NCBI GenBank assembly: GCA_017480395.1 | Contig: JAFVAS010000022.1 | Coordinates: 1-12,448 of the forward strand | Reading direction: 5' to 3' | Origin: Oscillospiraceae bacterium | GTDB taxonomy: Bacteria; Bacillota; Clostridia; Oscillospirales; Oscillospiraceae | DNA length: 12,448 nt | Part shown: positions 1 to 6,269 of the stretch, in pieces | Numbering within the stretch: position 1 is the stretch's first letter | Layout of the letters: every line of letters starts with the position of its first letter | Position numbers and translations under genes: made by a program | Notes under the pieces: generated by a model | Database searches by the model: none | Told to the model about the DNA's origin: nothing | The model's input: the letters and a program-made list of their open reading frames with translations, nothing else

Positions 1-24
1 CTGCCCTGTACACCTAGACAGTAC

Positions 25-136
25 ACGGGAGCGGCGGTTTGTTCCGGGGTTGCGCAACTTTTTTGCGCTGCCCGCTGGGCTGTCTCCCCGTCTATATATA
101 ATGCAACGGGAACGGGGCTTTGTCCGGGGTTTGCAA
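25..136. repeat. Imperfect direct repeat in the non-coding left end
   Basis: Two similar stretches in the same orientation lie at 25-57 and 106-136. Each starts ACGGGA, shares a TCCGGGGT core and ends in GCAA; aligned by eye with small gaps they agree at roughly 80% of positions. Between them are a 6-bp hairpin (GCGCAA at 52-57 with TTGCGC at 63-68) and a TATATATAAT tract at 93-102 that has no convincing -35 partner on either strand. I see no gene in 1-134. The repeats may be remnants of a small intergenic element or a local duplication; nothing in the window identifies them. Confidence 0.4.
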
Positions 137-170
137 AAAAATTTCCGCCGCCCAGGAAGGGCGGCGGAAA
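135..170 (-). terminator. Rho-independent terminator of the rnf operon
   Basis: Read on the minus strand, the rnfB stop codon (177-179) is followed 6 nt later by a perfect 12-bp stem (arms 159-170 and 142-153, TTTCCGCCGCCC pairing with GGGCGGCGGAAA). The loop is 5 nt (154-158) and a run of seven T follows (141-135). This is a textbook intrinsic terminator and marks rnfB as the last gene of the transcript. Confidence 0.93.
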
Positions 171-176
171 AACAGA

Positions 177-983
177 TTACGCCGTGTATTTCGGCGGAAT
201 GGTGATGCAGTTGACCGGGCAGTCCTTGGCGCACTTGCCGCAGCCGATGCACTTGTTGTAGTCCACCCGGGCCACGTTGTCCCGCACCTCGACGGCCTGC
301 ACCGGGCAGGAGCGCACGCACTTGCCGCAGCCCAGGCAGCCGGCGGTGCAGTCCCGGCGGGTATCCACCGCCTTCTTGTGGTTGGAGCACATGACGATGG
401 GCTTGGGCCGCTCTTTAAAGGCGTAGAGGAAGATGATCCGCTTGGGACATACGGTCTTGCACGCGCCGCAGCCGGTGCACTTATCCCGGTCCACCCGGGC
501 CACACCGTCCACCACCTGGATGGCCCCGAACTTGCACGCCCGGGCGCAGTCCCCAAAGCCCAGGCAGCCGAAGGGACAGGAGGAGTCGCCGTTATAGAGC
601 ACGTTGCAGGCGGCGCAGGTGGGGATGCCGTGATATTCGTAACGCTTGTGGGTGTGGGTGTTGTCGCCCAGGCAGGCCACCATCGCCTTGTACTCGGTGG
701 CGGCGCCCGCCTCCACACCCATGATCATAGCCAGCTTTTCGGTGACCGCCGCACCGCCGGCGACGCACTGGTTGACCGGCGCGCCCTCGGCCACCGCCTT
801 GGCATAGGCGGAGCAGCCCGCGTAGCCGCAGCCGCCGCAGTTCGCCCCAGGAAGCACCAGCTCCGCCTCCTTGACCCGCTCGTCCTCCGTGACGGCGAAG
901 ACCTTGGAGGCCACCACCAGCAGCACCGCGCCCAGCAGGCCGATTACTGCCACCAGTATGGTGGCGATGACAATTGGATTCAT
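177..983 (-). CDS. rnfB: Rnf complex iron-sulfur subunit RnfB
   Basis: RnfB (268 aa) is the ferredoxin-facing electron entry subunit of the Rnf complex, held to the membrane by one N-terminal helix (about residues 3-28). A first four-cysteine Fe-S motif is C49-x2-C52-x4-C57-x15-C73. Four further cysteine quartets follow: C136/C140/C146/C150 (the clostridial x3-x5-x3 spacing), C169/172/175/179, C216/219/222/226 and C245/248/251/255. Additional cysteines at 104, 123, 126, 199, 212 and 259 could complete another cluster. This is longer than proteobacterial RnfB and fits the multi-cluster clostridial form. The ATG (981-983) is preceded by a GGGAGG site. The gene lies 12 nt after rnfA and is the last gene before the operon terminator. 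Identity is firm; cluster count is inferred from motifs only. Confidence 0.96.
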   Translation of the reverse strand: MNPIVIATILVAVIGLLGAVLLVVASKVFAVTEDERVKEAELVLPGANCGGCGYAGCSAYAKAVAEGAPVNQCVAGGAAVTEKLAMIMGVEAGAATEYKAMVACLGDNTHTHKRYEYHGIPTCAACNVLYNGDSSCPFGCLGFGDCARACKFGAIQVVDGVARVDRDKCTGCGACKTVCPKRIIFLYAFKERPKPIVMCSNHKKAVDTRRDCTAGCLGCGKCVRSCPVQAVEVRDNVARVDYNKCIGCGKCAKDCPVNCITIPPKYTA

Positions 984-995
984 CGTCTCCCTCCC

Positions 996-1589
996 TTACG
1001 AACCGAAGATGTTTTCCACGATGCCGCCGAAGCCGGTGAAGCTCAGGGCCACGATGGCGGCGGAGACCAGGGTGATGGGCATCCCCTCAAAGGCCTTGGG
1101 GGGCTGCGCCTCCTCCACCCGGCTGCGGACAACGGCAAAGAGGGTCATGGCCAGCAGGAAGCCCAGGCCCGCGCCCACGGCGCAGACGATGGACTCAAGA
1201 TAGGTATAGCCCTCGTCGATGTTCAGAATGGTGACGCCCAGCACCGCGCAGTTGGTGGTGATCAGGGGAAGATAGACCCCCAGCGAGACATAGAGGGGCG
1301 GAATAAACTTCCGCAGGAAGAGCTCCAGCAGCTGCACCAGCACCGCAATGACCAGAATGAAGGCGATGGTCTGGAGATAGACCAGATCGAACCGCTCCAG
1401 CAGCTGCTCCAGCGGCCAGGTGACGGCAGTGGCGATGGCCATGACCGCGGTGACCGCCAGGGACATGCCCACGGCGGAGTCAAGGCGCTTGCTGACGCCC
1501 AGGAAGGGGCAGATGCCCAGGAATTTGATCAACACATAGTTGTTGACCAGGATCATGCTGAAAAAGATCGCGCCCAGCTTTGCCGCCAT
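996..1589 (-). CDS. rnfA: Rnf complex membrane subunit RnfA
   Basis: RnfA (197 aa from the ATG) is a polytopic membrane protein homologous to RnfE. The two subunits form an inverted pair that carries electrons across the membrane, and a [2Fe-2S] cluster bound between them by paired cysteines is known in the family. The expected residues are present: C27 in LGICPF and C114 in TTNC. ILVNN at 13-17 is the usual N-terminal signature. Two starts are possible. ATG at 1587-1589 has GGAG 11 nt upstream. GTG at 1593-1595 has GGAG 5 nt upstream, overlaps the rnfE stop as GTGA and would add two residues (M-S). I prefer the ATG from the usual length before the conserved VNN motif, but spacing favours the GTG. 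Translation is probably coupled to rnfE. Confidence 0.95.
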   Translation of the reverse strand: MAAKLGAIFFSMILVNNYVLIKFLGICPFLGVSKRLDSAVGMSLAVTAVMAIATAVTWPLEQLLERFDLVYLQTIAFILVIAVLVQLLELFLRKFIPPLYVSLGVYLPLITTNCAVLGVTILNIDEGYTYLESIVCAVGAGLGFLLAMTLFAVVRSRVEEAQPPKAFEGMPITLVSAAIVALSFTGFGGIVENIFGS

Positions 1590-1591
1590 AC

Positions 1592-2257
1592 TCACTCACT
1601 CTCCTTTGCCTGACAGAATTCCGCCGAGGGGCACCCGGCGCAGCCCGCCTTGCGCTCCCGGCGCTGGCCGGTCTTCTCCTCCAGGAAGATGACCCCCGCC
1701 ATCAGTATGCCGAACACGAAGAAGCCGCCGGGCGGGGTGATGAAGACGATCATCGGCTCCACCGGCAGGTGCAGGTTCAGGCCGAAGAGGGTTCCGCTGC
1801 CCAGGATCTCCCGGATGGAGCCCATCAGCACCAAGGTCAGGGTGAAGCCCAGCCCCATGCCCAGGCCGTCCAGGGCGGAGTCCAGCACCTTGTTCTTGGA
1901 GGCGAACATCTCCGCCCGGCCGAGGATGATGCAGTTGACCACGATCAGCGGCAGGTAGACGCCCAAAGAGCTGTTCAGCGCCGGAAGATAGGCCTTGACC
2001 AGCATCATCAGCACCGTCACAAAGGTGGCGATGATGGTGATGTAGGCGGGCAGGCGCACCTTGCCGGGGATCACATTGCGCAGCGCGGAGACCACGACGC
2101 CGGAGCAGATCAGCACGAAGGTAGCGCTCAGCCCCATGCCCAGGCCGTTGGCGGCCAGGGTGGTGACGGCCAGGGTGGGGCAGGTGCCCAGCACCAGCCG
2201 CAGGGAGGGGTTCTCCTTGATGATGCCGTTCCAGACGATTTTTACCTTTTCATTCAT
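1592..2257 (-). CDS. rnfE: Rnf complex membrane subunit RnfE
   Basis: RnfE (221 aa) is the polytopic partner of RnfA in the membrane electron path. The family cysteines are C26 in GTCP and C109 in VVNC, placed to bind the shared [2Fe-2S] cluster. GLGMGLG (131-137) and SIREILGSGTLFG (147-159) are typical of RnfE/NqrD. After the last helix (about 178-193) comes a basic stretch and a short tail with C206-x2-C209-x5-C215, absent from the short proteobacterial proteins. The ATG (2255-2257) overlaps the rnfG stop as ATGA and is preceded by a strong AGGAGGTGAGG site, so it should be well translated and coupled to rnfG. Identity is firm; the role of the cysteine tail is unknown. Confidence 0.95.
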   Translation of the reverse strand: MNEKVKIVWNGIIKENPSLRLVLGTCPTLAVTTLAANGLGMGLSATFVLICSGVVVSALRNVIPGKVRLPAYITIIATFVTVLMMLVKAYLPALNSSLGVYLPLIVVNCIILGRAEMFASKNKVLDSALDGLGMGLGFTLTLVLMGSIREILGSGTLFGLNLHLPVEPMIVFITPPGGFFVFGILMAGVIFLEEKTGQRRERKAGCAGCPSAEFCQAKESE

Positions 2258-2790
2258 CCTGCCTCACCTCCTGTGATCTGATGAAACGCCTCGATGGCGA
2301 GGTTGACCGCGTTCAGGGCCGCCCGGGAGGAGATGGTGGCGCCGGAGATGGCGTCAATGTCCTCCAGCACAAGGGGCTGGGCGGCGCGTCCGACGAAGTT
2401 GGCGATAAAACCGGCGTCCGCCACCTTGGAGCCCATGCCCGGGGTCTCGTCATTGTCCATCATGACTACATTCAGAATTTCCCCCTCCCGGGAGAAGGCC
2501 ACCGCGGCGGGCACCATGCCGCCATACCCCCGGGACTGGGCGGTGATGACATAGCCCGCCCCGTTGTCCGCCCGCAGCGCGGCGGTGACGCCGTCGACGC
2601 CGCACTCCAGCGGGGTGAAGGCGTCCGCCTCGGGCAGGGCGGCGAAGTAGGCCTCGTTGGCCGCCGCCTCCTCATTGGCGGCAATGGTGGGGGCGGTCAT
2701 GGCGTTGACGCCGGAGAGCAGCAGTCCCACCACCACGCAGATGGTGAGCAGCACCGCCACCGGCTTGCAGTATTCGCTCCAGGTGCTCAT
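2254..2790 (-). CDS. rnfG: Rnf complex FMN-binding subunit RnfG
   Basis: RnfG (178 aa) carries a covalently bound FMN on the outer face of the membrane. One N-terminal membrane segment (about residues 10-30) anchors an FMN-binding domain. The flavinylation motif SGATISS lies at 149-155, with T152 as the predicted phosphoester-linked threonine. The conserved ETPGMGSK stretch is at 115-122. Length is typical for clostridial RnfG. The ATG (2788-2790) overlaps the rnfD stop as ATGA, and GGGAGG lies a little upstream within rnfD. Covalent attachment requires an ApbE flavin transferase, which is not encoded in this window. Confidence 0.95.
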   Translation of the reverse strand: MSTWSEYCKPVAVLLTICVVVGLLLSGVNAMTAPTIAANEEAAANEAYFAALPEADAFTPLECGVDGVTAALRADNGAGYVITAQSRGYGGMVPAAVAFSREGEILNVVMMDNDETPGMGSKVADAGFIANFVGRAAQPLVLEDIDAISGATISSRAALNAVNLAIEAFHQITGGEAG

Positions 2791-3719
2791 TTCTGCTTGC
2801 CACCTCCCATCGGCGTTCTGCGGGTCTTGTCGTTGATGATGGGAACCACCAGGTTCATCAGCAGGATGGAATAGCTGACGCCCTCGTTCATATTGCCCCA
2901 GAACCGGATGGCGCAGGTGATGATCCCGCAGCCCAGGGCGAAGATGATCTTGCCCTTCCGGGTGAAGGGGGAGGTGACGTAGTCGGTGGCCATGAAGATC
3001 GCGCCCAGCAGCAGGCCGCCGGAGAGCAGCTGCTGCAGCACACCCTGCTGGAAGATCAGGCTGAGCACCGCCACCGTGCCCACATAGACCAGGGGGATGG
3101 TGACCTCAATGGTGCGGGTGAACAGCAGCCACCCCAGCCCCAGCAGCAGCGCCAGGCAGCACGTCTCCCCCAGCACGCCGCCGTGGGTGCCCAGAAACAG
3201 ATCCAGCAGCGGCACCGCCGTGTCCGTCCCCAGCGGGGTGGCGGAGGAGATGGCGTCGCAGGCCACAACGGGGGTGGGATAGGTGTAGTTGGTCATCAGC
3301 GCCGGGAAGGAGACCGCCAGGGTGATGCGCCCCACGATGGCGGGATTTGCGAAGTTGCAGCCCACGCCGCCAAAGAGCTCCTTGGTGACGATGATGGCGG
3401 TGACGGCCCCGATCACGGGCAGATAGAGGGGCACCGTCACCGGCAGGTTAAAGGCCAGCAGCAGCCCCGTGACCACGGCGGACAGGTCGCCCACGGTCAA
3501 CTCCTTGTGGCGAAGCCTGCACCACAGGTATTCGCTCAGCACGCAGGCCGCCACAGTGACCGCCTCCACCAGCAGCGCCCGCCACCCGAAGATGACGATG
3601 GAGGCAATCAGCGCGGGACACAGCGCCAGTATGACATTGAACATGATCCGCTGTGTCGTGACGGCGTCCCGGATATGGGGCACCGGCGACACGATCAGAT
3701 GACTGGTATGTAGCTCCAT
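2787..3719 (-). CDS. rnfD: Rnf complex FMN-binding membrane subunit RnfD
   Basis: RnfD (310 aa) is the NqrB-like integral membrane subunit thought to bind FMN covalently and to take part in ion translocation. It has about ten hydrophobic segments. Recognisable motifs are FGGVGCNFANPA (116-127), the flavinylation site SSATPLG (158-164; T161 is the expected FMN threonine), ATDYVTSP (244-251) and EGVSYSILLMN (279-289). The frame stays open for 30 codons upstream, but that part overlaps rnfC and is Pro/Ser-rich. The ATG at 3717-3719 gives the normal MELHTSHLIVSPVPHIR start and sits one nucleotide after the rnfC stop (TAATATG), with GGGAG about 12 nt upstream. Translation is probably coupled to rnfC. 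Confidence 0.95.
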   Translation of the reverse strand: MELHTSHLIVSPVPHIRDAVTTQRIMFNVILALCPALIASIVIFGWRALLVEAVTVAACVLSEYLWCRLRHKELTVGDLSAVVTGLLLAFNLPVTVPLYLPVIGAVTAIIVTKELFGGVGCNFANPAIVGRITLAVSFPALMTNYTYPTPVVACDAISSATPLGTDTAVPLLDLFLGTHGGVLGETCCLALLLGLGWLLFTRTIEVTIPLVYVGTVAVLSLIFQQGVLQQLLSGGLLLGAIFMATDYVTSPFTRKGKIIFALGCGIITCAIRFWGNMNEGVSYSILLMNLVVPIINDKTRRTPMGGGKQK

Positions 3720-3720
3720 A

Positions 3721-5043
3721 TTATCGTTTCTCCCTGTTGGAATGGGTTTTGAGGAAGGTCTTGGCCAGGGTGACGGTGGGGGCCAGGGGCCGCTTGGCCG
3801 GGCAGACATAGCTGCAGGTGCCGCAGCCGATGCAGAGGTCGGCCATCAGGCGGTCCAGCTCCTGGGCGTTGTGCTCCACATAGGCGTTGCGGATGTCCAC
3901 GGGACACAGCCCCATGGGGCAGGAGTTGACGCAGCGACCGCACCGGATACAGGGCGTCGCAATGGGCCGTGCGGAGCTCTTTTTCCCAAAAACCAGCACA
4001 CCGTTGTTCTGGCGGGTGATGGGATAGTTGACGTCCATCTGCGCCTCCCCCATCATGGGGCCGCCGATGATGATTTTGCCCGCCTCCTCGGTGGTGCCGC
4101 AGTAGTTGACCACGTCGTCGATGGACACACCGATGGGCACCTCCAGGTTCTTGGGGTTCTCAATGGCGTCCCCCGCCACCGTCAGGCGCTTGGTCACCAG
4201 GGGCATTCCGGTCTCCAGGAATTTGCCGATGCTGGATACGGTGGTGACGTTCAGCATCATCACCCCCACGCTGGTGTGCCGCGCCCCCCGGGGGACGATC
4301 CGCCCGGTGGCGTTTTTGATGAGCACATTCTGCGCGCCCTGGGGATAGCGGGACTCCAGCACCTTGACGGAGATCTGGGGATCCTTCTCCGTCTTTCGGG
4401 TCATCAGGTCGATGGCCGCCGGCTTGTTGTCCTCGATGCAGATCAGCGCGCTGGGAATCCCCAGCCACTTCAGACAGGAGCGGATGCCGAACAGGATGGA
4501 GTCGGGACACTCCAGAAACTCCCGGTTATCCGTGGTCAGATAGGGCTCGCACTCCGCGCCGTTGATGATGAGGGTGTCGATCTCGGAGAGGTTCTTGGGC
4601 GTCACCTTGATGTCGGTGGGAAATCCCGCGCCCCCCATGCCGACGATGCCGGACACCTCCAGCGCGGCGATGAAGCTCTCCCGGTCGTGGACGTCCGGGG
4701 GCGTGATGGAGGGATCGACGGTCTGGAGGCCGTCGGTCTCGATGATTACCACCATGTCTCCCCGGCCCGCCTTATAGAGGATGGGCTCCACCGCCGTGAC
4801 CTTGCCGGAGACGCTGGAGAAGATATGCATGCTCATGGCGGAGGGTGCCCGCCCCACCATGGTGCCCACATAGACCCGAACGCCCTTCTTGACGCAGGGC
4901 TCGCAGGGGGCGCCGACGTGCTGACTCATGGGGAGCACGATCTTCTTGGGCAGGGGGATGTGCTCGGTGGGATAATTGGCCGTATCCTTGTGGTGGGGGA
5001 CCCGGACGCCGCCGCCGCTGAGCAGCCGCTGCAGCACATTCAT
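3721..5043 (-). CDS. rnfC: Rnf complex NADH-binding subunit RnfC
   Basis: RnfC (440 aa) is the peripheral cytoplasmic subunit where NAD+ is reduced or NADH oxidised. Numbered from the chosen start, it shows the nucleotide/FMN-binding GMGGAGFPTDIK stretch (about 135-146), GAECEPYLTTD (about 162-172), and two C-terminal [4Fe-4S] motifs at C365/368/371/375 and C404/407/410/414. It is the first gene of the rnf operon. Two in-frame ATGs exist. The one at 5047-5049 is only 1 nt from the AGGAGG (5051-5056), too close. The one at 5041-5043 is 7 nt away, so the protein should begin MNVLQRLLSGGG. An extra pair of cysteines (C47, C50; GAPCEPC) lies near the N-terminus. Function and name are secure. Confidence 0.96.
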   Translation of the reverse strand: MNVLQRLLSGGGVRVPHHKDTANYPTEHIPLPKKIVLPMSQHVGAPCEPCVKKGVRVYVGTMVGRAPSAMSMHIFSSVSGKVTAVEPILYKAGRGDMVVIIETDGLQTVDPSITPPDVHDRESFIAALEVSGIVGMGGAGFPTDIKVTPKNLSEIDTLIINGAECEPYLTTDNREFLECPDSILFGIRSCLKWLGIPSALICIEDNKPAAIDLMTRKTEKDPQISVKVLESRYPQGAQNVLIKNATGRIVPRGARHTSVGVMMLNVTTVSSIGKFLETGMPLVTKRLTVAGDAIENPKNLEVPIGVSIDDVVNYCGTTEEAGKIIIGGPMMGEAQMDVNYPITRQNNGVLVFGKKSSARPIATPCIRCGRCVNSCPMGLCPVDIRNAYVEHNAQELDRLMADLCIGCGTCSYVCPAKRPLAPTVTLAKTFLKTHSNREKR

Positions 5044-5050
5044 GGTCATT

Positions 5051-5056
5051 CCTCCT
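5051..5056 (-). promoter_or_regulatory. Shine-Dalgarno site deciding the rnfC start
   Basis: Read on the minus strand this is AGGAGG. It leaves 1 nt before the ATG at 5047-5049 and 7 nt before the ATG at 5041-5043, so the second ATG is the likely initiation codon. Confidence 0.8.
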
Positions 5057-5062
5057 TCGGGC

Positions 5063-5080
5063 TTGTCAGATATTTAACAA
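5063..5080. promoter_or_regulatory. Candidate Rex (redox) operator in the rnf leader
   Basis: The 18-bp plus-strand sequence TTGTCAGATATTTAACAA matches the Rex consensus TTGTTAA-N4-TTAACAA at 12 of 14 defined positions; the second half is perfect and the first has C and G substitutions. It lies between the inferred rnfC transcription start (about 5108) and the rnfC Shine-Dalgarno site, so bound Rex would obstruct transcription. Rex is a NADH/NAD+-sensing repressor of fermentative and redox genes in Firmicutes. The match is seen directly; regulation is inferred, and no rex gene lies in the window. Confidence 0.68.
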
Positions 5081-5114
5081 AGACTTTTGTAAAAATACTT
5101 TATTAATTGATGCC

Positions 5115-5143
5115 ATTATAGCGATTCTTTCCATAAAATGCAA
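5115..5143 (-). promoter_or_regulatory. Promoter of the rnf operon (sigma-A type)
   Basis: On the minus strand, TTGCAT (5143-5138), a 17-nt spacer and a perfect TATAAT (5120-5115) form a near-consensus promoter. Transcription should begin near 5108, giving a leader of about 65 nt to the rnfC ATG. The surrounding DNA is AT-rich in an otherwise GC-rich region. Confidence 0.85.
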
Positions 5144-5234
5144 TAGGTTCGCGCCATACTATATTAGATTATTTTTCCGCAGCATACAGCGAGAAAATTA
5201 TGCAACTTCACCAAGATTCTCCCGTTGATTTCAA

Positions 5235-5264
5235 TTGACAGTCTCTTTTGCCCTGGGGTAAAAT
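5235..5264 (+). promoter_or_regulatory. Promoter of the fructokinase-amylosucrase operon
   Basis: A perfect TTGACA (5235-5240) is followed after 18 nt by TAAAAT (5259-5264), predicting a start near 5271 and a short leader of about 37 nt. The -35 box overlaps the 8-bp palindrome TCAATTGA (5231-5238), a possible regulator site. The rest of the divergent intergenic region (5144-5230) is AT-rich and shows nothing else I can name. Confidence 0.85.
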
Positions 5265-5307
5265 AGTGTGATGGATAAATACTGATTCTGAATGGGAGGG
5301 ACCCCCT

Positions 5308-6234
5308 ATGCTGGACATCGTCTCCATCGGTGAAATTCTGATCGATCTGACCCAAACCTCTGTGGACGCCCGGGGCATTCCGCAGTTCGCCGCCAACCCC
5401 GGCGGTGCCCCCGCCAATGTGGCGGTGGCCGCCCGTCGTCTGGGGGCCAAAACCGCCTTCATCGGCAAGGTGGGGCGGGACGGATTTGGCCGCTACCTCC
5501 GCTCCGTGCTGGAGGAAAATGGGGTGGATGCGCACCTGCTTCTGGAGGACGGGCACGCCCTGACCACCCAGGCGGTGGTGACGGTGGACGCCTCCGGGGA
5601 GCGCAGCTTCACCTTCTACCGGGAGAACACCGCCGATGTGCGCCTCTCCCCCGATGAGGTCCAGGTGCCGGAGACCCGTATCCTGCACTTCGGCTCCGTC
5701 AGCCTGACCGCCGAGCCCTCCCGCTCCGCCACCCTGGAGGCCGCCCGGGCGGCCAAGGCCGCCGGTGCGCTGGTCACCTACGACCCCAACTACCGGGCCA
5801 ACCTCTGGCCCTACGAGGCCACCGCCGTGACCCAGATCAAGGCCGCCCTCCCCCTGGCCGACGTGCTGAAGGTCTCCGACGAGGAGCTGCTGCTGCTCAC
5901 CGGAACCGCCGATCTGGAGCGGGGCACCGAAGCCCTGGCCGGATATGGCATCCCCCTGATCTTTGTCACCCTGGGGGGCGACGGAGCCTTCTTCCGCTAT
6001 GGGGACCTCTGCGGCCGGGTGCCCGGCTTTTCCGTCACCGTGGCGGACACCAACGGCGCCGGGGACACCTTCTTCGCCGCCGTCCTCTTCCGGCTGGCCG
6101 GGCGGGGCGGCATCGACGGCCTGACCGGGGCGGAGCTGAGCGAGATCGCCCGCTTTGCCAACAGGGCCGCCTCCATCACCACCAGCCGCAGCGGAGCCAT
6201 CCCGGCGATGCCCACGTTGGATGAAGTGCAATAA
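5308..6234 (+). CDS. PfkB-family sugar kinase, probable fructokinase
   Basis: This 308-aa protein is a cytoplasmic ribokinase/PfkB-family kinase, most like ScrK-type fructokinases (ATP + fructose to fructose 6-phosphate). The N-terminal SIGEILIDL (6-14) and first signature NPGGAPANVAVAARRLG (30-46) are present. So are YDPNYR (158-163), TLGGDGA (221-227) and the second signature DTNGAGDTFFAAVL (247-260), with D253 as catalytic base. Length is normal. The ATG has GGGAGGG 7 nt upstream and is the first gene after a strong promoter. The next gene encodes an amylosucrase-type enzyme that would release fructose, which supports fructose as substrate. Other sugar specificities within PfkB cannot be excluded from sequence alone. 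Confidence 0.88.
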   Translation: MLDIVSIGEILIDLTQTSVDARGIPQFAANPGGAPANVAVAARRLGAKTAFIGKVGRDGFGRYLRSVLEENGVDAHLLLEDGHALTTQAVVTVDASGERSFTFYRENTADVRLSPDEVQVPETRILHFGSVSLTAEPSRSATLEAARAAKAAGALVTYDPNYRANLWPYEATAVTQIKAALPLADVLKVSDEELLLLTGTADLERGTEALAGYGIPLIFVTLGGDGAFFRYGDLCGRVPGFSVTVADTNGAGDTFFAAVLFRLAGRGGIDGLTGAELSEIARFANRAASITTSRSGAIPAMPTLDEVQ

Positions 6235-6269
6235 GAGACAGAGAGACAGAGAAGAGGGGCGTGGAAAGC

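Noticed and set aside
7..25. TGTAC...GTACA inverted repeat as an operator
   Set aside because: Arms are only 5 bp with a 9-nt non-symmetric spacer, within chance expectation, and no promoter is nearby.
93..102. TATATATAAT tract as a promoter for a gene left of the window or for a small RNA
   Set aside because: No acceptable -35 element at 16-18 nt on either strand and no coding sequence or terminator that would pair with it.
120..1613. Long plus-strand open frame (497 codons) opposite rnfB and rnfA
   Set aside because: It is antisense to two genes with unmistakable Rnf motifs. The translation is His/Gly/Gln/Ala-rich with no domain, as expected from GC-rich third positions of the real genes.
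3191..3250. RnfD flavinylation site reads SSAT instead of SGAT
   Set aside because: The threonine and the ATPL context are retained, and variation at the second position is tolerated in the family as I know it; I do not treat it as loss of FMN.
3742..5106. Long plus-strand open frame (454 codons) opposite rnfC
   Set aside because: Same codon-bias shadow effect. The minus strand has conserved Fe-S and nucleotide-binding motifs, a promoter and a Shine-Dalgarno site; the plus frame has low-complexity composition.
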